Translations under genes and position numbers: made by a program
Assembly (NCBI GenBank): GCA_035651635.1
Contig: DASRFK010000220.1
Coordinates: forward strand, 1-55,490
Direction: 5' to 3'
DNA length: 55,490 bases
Source of the DNA: JANXQE01 sp035651635
GTDB lineage: Bacteria; Verrucomicrobiota; Verrucomicrobiia; Limisphaerales; UBA8199
Shown here: piece after piece, positions 16,601 through 24,062 of the stretch
Numbering within the stretch: position 1 is the stretch's first letter
How the letters are laid out: every line of letters starts with the position of its first letter
The notes under the pieces: generated by a model
What the model was told of the DNA's origin: nothing
Seen by the model: only the letters and a program-made list of their open reading frames with translations
Database searches by the model: none

Positions 16601-19600
16601 GCCGCCGGACCGGCCTGGAGTACCAATACCATTTCTTTCAACACCGGTGCGGGTCCGGGACCCACGAGTGTAAGCCTGACTTCCAGCGATCCCAATCTCG
16701 CGGTCGATAACTTCGTCCTGTCGGAGGTGGGCACGAACTTCATTAGCGGGTTCATGCATTTCACCGACAATACGAATCTGGCGCTGGTACCCATCAAGTT
16801 TGCACCGGCGCCGTATAGCGTGTCGAATTTCCCGCCGACGCTGGTGTTCTCGAACGAGTTCGAAAACGCTTTCCCCGGCTTGTACAACACGAACAGCACC
16901 TTGGCTGGCACGGTCAATAACCCGGCGGTGGGTGTGCGCAATTGGACGGTGGTAACGGCCCCGGTGACGGTTCTGAGCAATGCCCTGGTCGACGCCGTCG
17001 GCACCAACTCCGTAGCGTTGGGCAGCGGTGGTTTGCAATGTGCCCTGCCCACGTCGCCCGGGAGCCGCTACCGTTTGACCTATTCGGTGCGGGGACCGGG
17101 CATGGTTTCCTGGTGGAACGGCGATATTGAGCCGCTCAGCCATCGCGCGTGGGATCTTATTGGCGGCAACAATGGCGCGATGCTCTACGGCGCCACCAAC
17201 ACCTTTGGCGGCGAGGTCAATGTCCTTGGAGATGACCGCACCCTGTTTTTCCCCGGAGTCATCGACGCAAAAGACAACCTGGTCTCCAAAATTGAAATCG
17301 GGGACCCGGCCAATCTCCGGTTGACCAATTCCTTCACGATCGAAGGATGGATTAAGCCGATCCAAATCCCGACGTTCTTTTCCGAACAAACCGAACAGAT
17401 CCTTTACCGCGGCGACAGCCGGGCCTGTGCTCAACCGTACTTTTTTGGCGTCGAGCGTGTGACCGCCACAAGTTTTGACCTGGTCTTCCACATCAACGAT
17501 GAAATAACGGGCGATTGCGGGATCATCCTCGAAAGCGCCAATCAGCCGGTGCTGGCCGACCAATGGCAGCACGTGGCCGCTGTTTTCGATGCCAATGTGT
17601 TGTGGGCTACAAACGCTCCCTGGCCCACCAATGAGTTGCGCTTGTACGTCAATGGTCAGCAACTGGATCCCAAGAAGAACCAGTCTTTCCTCGAAGATCC
17701 TTCTCAGATCTCTTTTGTGAACTCCGGCTTTACCGGCCGCTTCCCCATTGGCGATCTCGACCCCGCCTTCAGTCCGGGCGTCGCCATCGGTAACCGCAGC
17801 CGCGCCGACAATTCGGAGCCGTTCCACGGTTACATTGATGAATTGTCCGTTTACGGGCGGGCTTTGACGGCGCCCGAGATCGCGGCCATTGCCGCCGCCG
17901 GGGTGAACGGCAAAGCTGATCCGACTGTCGCCCCGGCTCGAGGCCTGGCCAAAGTCTCGGTGCGCGTGAACGACGTCGAGATCGACCAGGAATCCGGAGA
18001 CAATTCGCAATGGACGACTCATTCGATCGAGTTTACGGCTGATCGCACCAACCTCGTGCTCACACTGCAGAGTTTGCTGCCCGGGACCCTGGTCGATGGG
18101 ATCAGCCTGACGCAACTGCCGGCCGAGCTGAATTATCTGCCCGAAACCTCCCTGGCAGCGCTCAACGGAGAAGATTCCTTTGGAGTATGGCAATTGGAGA
18201 TTGTCGATGATCGGGCGGGAGCCAATATCCCGCCTAATCTCGCCTCGCTGCTGAACTGGCAGCTCAATTTCGTGTTGCAGCCCAGCAATGCGCCGCCGAC
18301 GGTGCATTTGCAACACGGCATTGTCTACAACAACAGCCTGGTGCCCGGTGGCGTTCAGAACCTGGTGGTGGATGTGCCGCTCTGGGCCACGAACGCGACC
18401 AATATTCTCATTTCTGCCGTGGATCGAGCTCTGGGTACCCCGCGAAACGTAGGGGTGCTCTGGAGTCTCAACAATCCTGCTCCCAACAATCCCGCCCAGG
18501 CGATTGTCTGGCCGCCCAACAACACCGGTACGGCCGTGCTCTCGAGCACGACGCCACCGCCGATTGTTCCCGGCTTGCCCTACTACCTCAGCATCACCAA
18601 TCCAAACCTGGTCTCGGTCGACTTCTCTTATGGTGTTTGGTTCGATATCGCCACGCTGACCAACTGCGCGCCGTCCTCGAATTTCGTTATCGAAGCGGGC
18701 GTGCCGCGCTACTTCCAGTTTGATGTCCCGACCAATGGCGCTCCTCCGGGCGCGGCCGCGCAGGCGGTCTCTTTCTACCTGACCGGCGTGCAGAGCAACT
18801 TCACTGGCATTCGCAGCAATCTGACCATTGTTCTGAGCGAACACCTGCCGCTGCCCGACCTGGCGCATTACGATTACATCAGCAGCAACCCGGCCACCAA
18901 TGACGACATCATCATGGTCGTGACCAACACCACGCCTTTCCCGATTCAAACCAACCGTTGGTACGTAGGCGTCTTCAGCCAGGCACTGACCAATATTCCT
19001 TTCACCGTCGAGGCGTGCGTCAGCGGCGATTATCCGACGCTGGTTCCGTTGACTAATAACGTTCCGTTCGTCGCCGACTTCACCAACACGTTCGTGGCCC
19101 CGCCCGGCCCGCCGCGGCAGTTCTTCTTCGAGTTCCAAGTCACCAACGACGTCGATGCCATTATGTTCGAGATGTACGATCTTTCGGGCGACGCCGACCT
19201 GGTCTTGCAACGGGACGTGCCCCCGACGATGGCGCCTTACTACGACGGCAGCTTTCAGCCCGGGACCAACTGGGAGCAGATCGTGGTGCGCGCCACGCCG
19301 GACGTGCCGAGCTTAATCGGCAATTGGTTTGTCGGTGTCTACAATAACGAATCCACGAATGTGGCCTACACCTTGCGCGCGGTTACCTCCTCGGGCGGGC
19401 TTCTCCAGAGCATTCAGGAGCCGCCTGCCGTCACCCTGACCTTCTTCCCGGGCGGCCGCGGTGTTTTGTTGAGTTGGTATTCTGTCGTTGGTGAGTTTTA
19501 CCAGATCCAGGGTCTGACGAATGGCGTCTTTCAGCCAATCCAGGGTGGATTGGTCCACGCTACGACACCGCTCACCACGTATCTTGCTACCGGCCCGGCT

Positions 19601-19858
19601 GGGTCTTTGGGCCAATACCGGGTCGTCCACGTCTCGCCCGATACCCTCCCATTGGGTTTTCTCCAGATTCAGCTCTGGACCAATAACCAGGTGCGCATTT
19701 CCTGGTCGACCGCGTATCCGGATAACATCCTTCAGTACGCCGACAGCCCGCTCGGCCCGTGGTTCGACGCGAATCTTCCCGCCACGATAGTCGGTGCGCA
19801 ATACGTCGTCTTTGATAAAATTCGCCCCGTGCCCCGGTACTACCGATTGATCCAATAG
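10649..19858 (+). CDS. Giant secreted subtilisin-like (S8) peptidase with P, PPC, DUF642-like and LamG-like domains
   Basis: 3069 residues. A signal peptide or anchor spans residues 1-24 and a propeptide-like segment runs to about 300. The S8 catalytic triad is Asp323 (in DDTGID), His351 (NGHGTHVAG) and Ser708 (SGTSIAAAS). Later come a prepeptidase-type beta domain with 'DIDLYVS' (about 1010-1130), a P domain (about 1170-1290) and another beta domain (about 1308-1388). A second P domain is split: first part about 1412-1470, second part about 2495-2546. Between the halves sit two LamG-like and three DUF642-like segments, themselves nested. Three more beta (PPC-like) domains and a C-terminal module ending RYYRLIQ follow. 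It is probably secreted or surface-attached, and might be a client of the neighbouring pseudopilus (inference). Confidence 0.85.
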   Translation: MRWRPWMWLSLSMLFFLGAVYSWHLGDQWAAQKASHTNSGTNQVQPAPVRPKSTAQAAPAYPLPVHLLSESGRVNSPPPREKTKTKPPTQSPYRLANTTIPLAKLIHSDKALLLQNALIDTATGGSLAIPDALRSQGDPGSYIVQSRSLIDDSFRASLKAAGATVVAYVPNNAYLVRASAGAAQQLQADPQTQTVLPYEPYYKLQPSLLSLAIQQQPLPDDAVLNVLTFPDTRDAAAEALQKLGAAILGEDHSPFGAVLKIRPPVNALAAIAGLAAVQEIEPARPRRLANDLSRVTLGISADTLTTTNYLNLSGSNVLVAVDDTGIDATHPDLQGRVTFDFPFNGLDTNGHGTHVAGVIAGSGVQSTTVSNAIGSINPGTNGQYRGKAPGASLFSMRFTAPDSYLQETASRTNALISNNSWTYGVAQYDIAAASYDAAVRDSVPEWTGSQALVYVFPAGNAGSANGFDTGNDGGTGGNADSVESPGTAKNVITVGAVEQFRSITNQTVINDPVFGSMTNQPWLPSTDSSNQVAGFSGRGNIGIGVEGDSGRFKPDLVAPGTFVVSARSQQWDQAAYYNPTNFTYDSQQLVPLAPGSAFNSVIFVPNNAVGLIVSANAVTPLVNLPVTVSVTGGPTVTRNNQVSIPPDATLGPVDTFWTYSISNTTSQTVTFDWQTTLITTNDQGDFFQVLSNMNQDLGPYYRYESGTSIAAASVSGMLALMEEFFAVHQHQTNSPALMKAMLINGARTLGDPYDFQVRNTINYQGWGQVFLPTTLPPGVTNQDTAGSSGSMFLFDQDPNKALATGQSHTRFFSLTPDAQAQPLRVTLAWTDPPGNPATSIKLVNDLDLVVTNMDTGDVFFGNDIQSGNDFNIAWDTNQAAVVDVVNNVENVYLNSPLGTNYSVTVIGHRVNVNAVTANPNDVVQDYALVVSSGDGQVTNALSLTSDPGKTLTLNVPNVFFVTNMFPNDPVNPISGGLLQHQHVGANTPLLGTNQVPLTNDANAVLTAGMTNQWHFYVLSNEFGFTNVSFVTFMPPNEAVPRMGVTNYGDVANATRPEADIDLYVSLLPGLTNLLPSAIAGADKSLSRGGTEVIVKSDARPGAVYYAGIKSEDQQAAEYSFLAVFSLLPPDSTDDNGNVYMRGIPVPAVIPPGAPPHPQAALVLGIDTRPVHVRRVVVTNTFTHSLPGNLLGNFSHNTKFAVLNNHTCAQDINGNCITYTFNYIYEDNNEHDVPGSRPSDGPGNLRDFIGEDGTGVWLLTMVNTFPAGTGEVDRLTVKLEPQQINTNGILVDLQGLSWFYDFLDVPGDATNLTICVSGNTEPIDIYVSSLEPPTQSNFEYHLNVKPPGGCLPITIFDQPPLHAGRYYVGIFNPNPDAQHIRVSAEIFRNPFAIASSIAGSGGPIPILDDAVTYAYVTNFTHMPISSMDVGLLISDPRISDLAITLISPNGTRVLLFENRGANSTGGLGTFSSVTNGFGTSSLIPFYTNNFDDVPTGTYAPGTTFDGWNVLNDQVTIFPEMPAPWLSNNVALLNNGIISASLPTTNATSYTLSFEAAHAPYLVGTVGWWPFEGDGSDIFGGFNGLLLGNVKFKPQGEANQAFFGDGIAARMVVPRAPQLDLGPGRGFTIEGWINPTTVRDSGALTPPIVMSDGFELSPPQLGIPTGSYVSGWQVEAGPVNLLSDGVPPGPLYAYPDTATNCLEIIGGTVSTNFPTVVGRNYLLTCGYTKNENSGDGFVANMTVTLTGHAPVPLTYNFHNTLGFPNWLHTGIVFTATSPSTKVTVTGQNAGPYGMYIDSFQAKLWDLPGQNNTNAPSPLVEWYNPGSPTPQGAELFLGGAPSTNGPSALCVVLTDTNQQAHVLTTPATAITNAGWQHVAMTYDRLTRAARLYVNGAIAASTTFPDSFVPLTAGDLYFAFHPAPAPDFIGYNGGLDEFGVYNRKLTDCEIAAIFSAGARGKYDPIALSCPVSGTAQVTTPSGPLFLPFAAGPAWSTNTISFNTGAGPGPTSVSLTSSDPNLAVDNFVLSEVGTNFISGFMHFTDNTNLALVPIKFAPAPYSVSNFPPTLVFSNEFENAFPGLYNTNSTLAGTVNNPAVGVRNWTVVTAPVTVLSNALVDAVGTNSVALGSGGLQCALPTSPGSRYRLTYSVRGPGMVSWWNGDIEPLSHRAWDLIGGNNGAMLYGATNTFGGEVNVLGDDRTLFFPGVIDAKDNLVSKIEIGDPANLRLTNSFTIEGWIKPIQIPTFFSEQTEQILYRGDSRACAQPYFFGVERVTATSFDLVFHINDEITGDCGIILESANQPVLADQWQHVAAVFDANVLWATNAPWPTNELRLYVNGQQLDPKKNQSFLEDPSQISFVNSGFTGRFPIGDLDPAFSPGVAIGNRSRADNSEPFHGYIDELSVYGRALTAPEIAAIAAAGVNGKADPTVAPARGLAKVSVRVNDVEIDQESGDNSQWTTHSIEFTADRTNLVLTLQSLLPGTLVDGISLTQLPAELNYLPETSLAALNGEDSFGVWQLEIVDDRAGANIPPNLASLLNWQLNFVLQPSNAPPTVHLQHGIVYNNSLVPGGVQNLVVDVPLWATNATNILISAVDRALGTPRNVGVLWSLNNPAPNNPAQAIVWPPNNTGTAVLSSTTPPPIVPGLPYYLSITNPNLVSVDFSYGVWFDIATLTNCAPSSNFVIEAGVPRYFQFDVPTNGAPPGAAAQAVSFYLTGVQSNFTGIRSNLTIVLSEHLPLPDLAHYDYISSNPATNDDIIMVVTNTTPFPIQTNRWYVGVFSQALTNIPFTVEACVSGDYPTLVPLTNNVPFVADFTNTFVAPPGPPRQFFFEFQVTNDVDAIMFEMYDLSGDADLVLQRDVPPTMAPYYDGSFQPGTNWEQIVVRATPDVPSLIGNWFVGVYNNESTNVAYTLRAVTSSGGLLQSIQEPPAVTLTFFPGGRGVLLSWYSVVGEFYQIQGLTNGVFQPIQGGLVHATTPLTTYLATGPAGSLGQYRVVHVSPDTLPLGFLQIQLWTNNQVRISWSTAYPDNILQYADSPLGPWFDANLPATIVGAQYVVFDKIRPVPRYYRLIQ

Positions 19859-19886
19859 CTGGAAGGCGCCTGGGCCTATGAGGTTT

Positions 19887-20612
19887 GGAGTCCCGCCTTT
19901 AGGCGGCCCGGCGCCAAAACCGCCTGAAGGCGGGACTCCAAACCCAGGCCCAAACACACCCCCCTCCGCCTTCTTTCCGCTTTCGCGTTTCCGCTTTCGC
20001 GCTTTCCGCTTTCCGCATTTCTTCGAGGTGTTCCGAAAACCGCCCCGGGGAGGTTTTCCGCATTTCTTCGGCCTATGGCGTTCGGAGTCCCGCCTTTAGA
20101 GGGTATTTTAGAAACCGGCCTGGCCGTGGGCGCCTGGGTTAGGAGTCCCGCCTTTAGGCGGATCGGCGCCAAAACCGCCTAAAGGCGGGACTCCAAACGC
20201 AGGCCCAAACACACCCCCTCCGCCTTCTTTCCGCTTTCCCGTTTCCGCTTTCGCGCTTTCCGCTTTCCGCATTTCCTCGAGGTGTTCCGAAAACCGCCCC
20301 GGGGAGGCTTTCCGCATTTCTTCGGCCTATGAGGTTCGGAGTCCCGCCTTTAGAGGGTATTTTAGAAACCGGCCTGGCCGTGGGCGCCTGGGTTCGGAGT
20401 CCCGCCTTTAGGCGGCCCGGCGCCAAAACCGCCTGAAGGCGGGACTCCAAACGCCCGGTAAAATGCAGGTTGTCACCGTGTAACGCTTCTTACCACCCAA
20501 ACACACCCCCCTCCGCCTTCTTTCCGGTTTCCCGTTTCCGCTTTCGCGCTTTTCGCTTTCCGCATTTCTTCGAGGTGTTCCGAAAATCGCCCCGGGGAGG
20601 CGAAACTTTTGT
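19887..20612 (+). repeat. Three direct ~255-bp repeat units with a strong hairpin (family D)
   Basis: Units start at 19887, 20142 and 20396 (spacing 255 and 254 bp). Each opens with a hairpin of 20-bp arms, 'ggagtcccgcctttaggcgg' and 'ccgcct(g/a)aaggcgggactcc', continues through 'cccaaacacacccccctccg', a pyrimidine-rich 'ctttccgctttcgcgctttc' run, and 'gaggtgttccgaaaaccgcc'. Units 1 and 2 close with 'ttagaaaccggcctggccgt'. The third unit carries an extra ~40 bp near 20455-20495 and is cut short. The block fills the gap between two paralogous secreted-protein genes (19859-20654); no gene is seen in it. Confidence 0.9.
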
Positions 20613-20654
20613 TCGTCATCTTTCCATCGTTCTGGTGTAATGATGACCTTATAG

Positions 20655-23600
20655 ATGCGGCGAGTTTTGACTTGGCTGGTGCACAGCACCGCGTTGGGGG
20701 TGGTCGCCTGGACCTGCTTCGCTGATCGGCCGCTGGTGACCGTGGTCACCAACAGCTTCGGAACCGGGACCCCGGATTTTGGCTCCATCCTCTCAGCTGA
20801 GAGGGTTGGCGCCGCCGATCCAGCGTTCGCCACGAATACCATTCCCGCCCCATTCTCGACCAATGCCGTACTGACCGTCGGCGCGCCGACGCAATGGCAT
20901 TTCTATGTTTTTACCAACACCACTGACTTCACCAACGCGGTTTTCTTAACGTTCCTGCCCGAACCGCTTTCAACGTTTCCCACTGCGACGAATCTGCCAG
21001 GCTCCTCAACTTCTGTCTGGTCCGCAACTCCCGATCTGGATTTGTATGTGTCCCACGACCCGGCCATGACGAATCTCGACCCCGCCGCTATTGCCGCGGC
21101 GGACATGTCGCTCGGGCGGGGAGGAACTGAAACCATCGTTTATTCCAACGCGACGCCCGGCGTCTACTACGTCGGCGTTAAATGCGAGTCGACTCTCGGC
21201 GCGGAATATGGGTTCGTTGCGGACACCAGCCTCGAACCCTTCGTCCAAACCGATCCCCAGGGAAACCAGGTGCTGCGCGGGTTTCCTCAGACCGCGATGA
21301 CCACCTGGGGAACCCCAAGCGCCCCGTCGGCAGCCTACTTGTTCCATGTCACGCCCGATGTTTTCCCCGTGCGCCGTGTTATTGTGAGGAATGTTTTGAG
21401 CGCTGCGTCGTTGTCCGATGCGCAATTGGCGCTAAGGCACCAAAGTTCCACCATTTGGCTGCTGGATCATTCGGGCGGTGGCGCCGCGCCGGCGACCAAT
21501 CTGGTCTTTGACGATAGCGCGGAAGGAGATTTACCCGGCGCGCAAGCGAGCGCCGGCCCCGGTACTTTGCGCGATTTTGAGGGTCGAACCGCGCGAGGTC
21601 TGTGGCTGCTCACGTTGCTGACCACCAATCAGCCAATCGCGGACTCGTCTTCTTCGATTCTCCTGGAAGCGCAACCAGACCTTGCTGGGAGCGTGATGAC
21701 GACGCTCTTGCCGGGCAGTTGCCGCGAAGATTCCCTGGTTGTTCCCCTGCAAGCGTCGAACCTGGCTGTGATGGCCGGGATCAACTCAGGAACGGGTCCG
21801 GTCACGCTCCAGGTCTATCCCTTGGCGGGTCCGTCGAGCAACTGTCCTGTCATGCAGATTTCCGCGGCCAGTTCGGGAGGCACTTTCGTAGTCGATGAAA
21901 CCAGCCAACCTCCGTTAAACCCGGGCGCCTATCGTGTTCGCACGTGCAATTCCGGTCCTGACGCGGCCGAAATCGCCCTCCAGTCGGCTTTGAGTGGAGC
22001 GCCCGCGCCCCTCCTCACCAATATCTACACCGCCACCGGACAGGTCGCCCTGGCAGAGGCCGGCTTGTCAGATGCCACTTTACTGGTCACCAACACCGGT
22101 CGGGTCATTTCGGTCCAAGCGGGCGTGCGGCTCGATTCTGCGCGAGTCTCCGACCTCGTGCTGAACCTGATCGGGCCGGATGGCACGCGGGTGCTGTTGT
22201 CGGATGGCCGCGGCGGCGATTCGGCAACGAGCCTCGGGGCCGATGTGATCCAGACCAATATGACACGGGTCGATTTTTCCGGCGGACCCGTAGCCGTGAC
22301 AAACACGTTCGAGACCGGAGAGAACTCCGGCGCCATCCAGATCGAATACGATTTTCATAATCTTCCGGATGACATGCGCGTTTTTTACGAGACCAATCTA
22401 CTGTTTGATTCAGGCCTGGTGAGTTTCACCGGTGCGACCAATCTCCAGTATGGCCCCGGCAACGCTACCTCCTTCAGCATCGTCATGAACCAGGGTGGAA
22501 ATCCCGAAACCAACACCGCCTGGCATTACAGCGTTACTACCACCGCGGTCAGACCTTTTTATCTTACTTTCACCGACGACACCAATCTCACCATCGTCCC
22601 AATCAAGTTTGCTCCGACGCCGTTTACGAACTCTACCTTTGCGCCCGCGGACGGATCGTCGCAGGCGGGCATTTTTTACCTGCCGGAAGAATCGTTAGGT
22701 CGACTGGGGGGTACGCTCGCCTCCGGCCCGTGGACGCTGGAAATTTGGGATCGCCGCGCTGGGGCCACCAATCCGCCTCCGGCGCTGCGGAGTTGGCAAT
22801 TGGCGCTGGTGACCGGCAATTCGGTGCCCTTACCGGTGGCGCTGCTCAATAACCAACCGAGCACGAACCTGCTCGGTCCCGGCCAACTCCAGTGGTACAC
22901 GGTCGATGTGCCGGAGTGGGCCAGCTTCGCCACAAATGCACTGCTCTCGTCCAGTGCGCCAGTCAATCTCCTGTTTAATTCCAACGCGCCGCCGACTGGC
23001 ACGAATGCCGGAGACGTCACGCTCGCCTCTGGCGCCAGCAGCGGCAGTTGGGTGTTGCGCACCAATGCCGCGCCAGTGCTCGTCCCGGGTTCCCGTTACT
23101 ACCTCGGGCTGCAAAACACCAATCCGGCTAGCGTCAGCCTCGTCTTCGCGGTCGGATTCGATGTGGGCACGATGGTCGCGTTGCATTCGGGTGTGCCCTA
23201 CGCGATTACCAACTCGGGCCCGCTAGGCAGCGCCGATTTCTACTGGTACCAGGCGACCACGAATGCGGTACGGGTGCAGTTCGAGGTCAACGGCCCGAGT
23301 GGCGACGTAACTCTTGTGGCCAGAAAGGGGGCACCGCCGCCCAGTTTGGGCAGCTACGATTTCATCAGCGCCAACCCGGGCACCAACGATGAATTGATCG
23401 TGATCTACGACTATTCGCGGCCCGTTTCGCTCAGTGCGGGAGACTGGTTCCTGACGGTGGTGAATGTCACGGGCCGCGCGGCATCCTATTCGATTGTGGC
23501 CACCGAGTTCCCCATGTACGGCACTAACATCGTTGTTTCAGAACCCACCGTCATCGGCAACTCGATGTGCCTAAGCTGGAATTCATTGCCGGGGGTTCAT

Positions 23601-23990
23601 TACTACGTCGAAGGAAAGGTGGATCTTCATGACCCGAGCTGGACCTTGTTATCTCCAACCATCACTGCCACGGATGTCACGACCGGCTTCTGTCTCGCGC
23701 TGCCAGTGGGTTACGAATATTTTCGCGTTTCCGAAGGCATTGTCATCGGACCGGCCTTGCCAATCATCGACTCGATCCTCAAAGTCCCGGCTGGACTGCT
23801 CCTGCTTTGGACGGCTCCGACCAACACTTTATACCAGGTTCAATGGACCTCATCCCTGGCGCCGGCCGCTTGGCATCCTATAGCGGGTGCGGTAAACTCG
23901 ACCACCGGAAGGTTTCAGTTGATCGATGACGGTTCTCAAACCGGCGGCCTGGAGTCGCCGCGCTTCTATCGGTTGCAGCAGCTGCCTTGA
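20655..23990 (+). CDS. Secreted P-domain/PPC-type protein, peptidase-less paralogue of the giant subtilase
   Basis: 1111 residues with a signal peptide (about 1-23). It follows the middle and C-terminal plan of the upstream giant: 'WHFYVFTNTTDFTN' and 'DLDLYVS' with 'SLGRGGTE' (giant: 'WHFYVLSNEFGFTN', 'DIDLYVS', 'SLSRGGTE'), then a P domain about 241-345. A second, split P domain has first part about 483-527 ('VSDLVLNLIGPDGTRVLL') and second part about 672-722 ('FYLPEESLGRLGG', 'GPWTLEIWDRRAGA'). Two or three PPC-like domains and a C-terminal 'RFYRLQQLP' module follow. It lacks the S8 catalytic domain and the LamG inserts. Probably a surface or secreted binding protein arising by duplication of the neighbour. 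Confidence 0.8.
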   Translation: MRRVLTWLVHSTALGVVAWTCFADRPLVTVVTNSFGTGTPDFGSILSAERVGAADPAFATNTIPAPFSTNAVLTVGAPTQWHFYVFTNTTDFTNAVFLTFLPEPLSTFPTATNLPGSSTSVWSATPDLDLYVSHDPAMTNLDPAAIAAADMSLGRGGTETIVYSNATPGVYYVGVKCESTLGAEYGFVADTSLEPFVQTDPQGNQVLRGFPQTAMTTWGTPSAPSAAYLFHVTPDVFPVRRVIVRNVLSAASLSDAQLALRHQSSTIWLLDHSGGGAAPATNLVFDDSAEGDLPGAQASAGPGTLRDFEGRTARGLWLLTLLTTNQPIADSSSSILLEAQPDLAGSVMTTLLPGSCREDSLVVPLQASNLAVMAGINSGTGPVTLQVYPLAGPSSNCPVMQISAASSGGTFVVDETSQPPLNPGAYRVRTCNSGPDAAEIALQSALSGAPAPLLTNIYTATGQVALAEAGLSDATLLVTNTGRVISVQAGVRLDSARVSDLVLNLIGPDGTRVLLSDGRGGDSATSLGADVIQTNMTRVDFSGGPVAVTNTFETGENSGAIQIEYDFHNLPDDMRVFYETNLLFDSGLVSFTGATNLQYGPGNATSFSIVMNQGGNPETNTAWHYSVTTTAVRPFYLTFTDDTNLTIVPIKFAPTPFTNSTFAPADGSSQAGIFYLPEESLGRLGGTLASGPWTLEIWDRRAGATNPPPALRSWQLALVTGNSVPLPVALLNNQPSTNLLGPGQLQWYTVDVPEWASFATNALLSSSAPVNLLFNSNAPPTGTNAGDVTLASGASSGSWVLRTNAAPVLVPGSRYYLGLQNTNPASVSLVFAVGFDVGTMVALHSGVPYAITNSGPLGSADFYWYQATTNAVRVQFEVNGPSGDVTLVARKGAPPPSLGSYDFISANPGTNDELIVIYDYSRPVSLSAGDWFLTVVNVTGRAASYSIVATEFPMYGTNIVVSEPTVIGNSMCLSWNSLPGVHYYVEGKVDLHDPSWTLLSPTITATDVTTGFCLALPVGYEYFRVSEGIVIGPALPIIDSILKVPAGLLLLWTAPTNTLYQVQWTSSLAPAAWHPIAGAVNSTTGRFQLIDDGSQTGGLESPRFYRLQQLP

Positions 23991-23995
23991 ACCGG

Positions 23996-24004
23996 TTATT
24001 CACA
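23996..24004 (+). promoter_or_regulatory. Possible DnaA box upstream of dnaB
   Basis: TTATTCACA, one mismatch from the consensus TTATCCACA, 59 nt before the dnaB ATG. An inverted, weaker look-alike (TTATGGACA on the minus strand) lies about 10 nt downstream. A 9-mer with one mismatch can occur by chance; the location before a replication gene is what makes it worth noting. Confidence 0.3.
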
Positions 24005-24062
24005 ATCGTTTGTCCATAACATTGCGTTGCTGACGACGCCGCTTTTCTGTACGTAAAGCGCA

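Noticed and set aside
16535..19210. 891-residue open frame on the minus strand
   Set aside because: It runs antiparallel to the giant subtilase gene, whose frame has clear domains and catalytic motifs. The reverse frame is low-complexity Arg/Gly/Val-rich with no motif, a by-product of GC-rich codon use.
19887..20612. Family D hairpins as rho-independent terminators of the giant gene
   Set aside because: Stems are strong but no T-run follows, and the hairpin also occurs inside a coding leader at 2334, so a terminator role is not supported.
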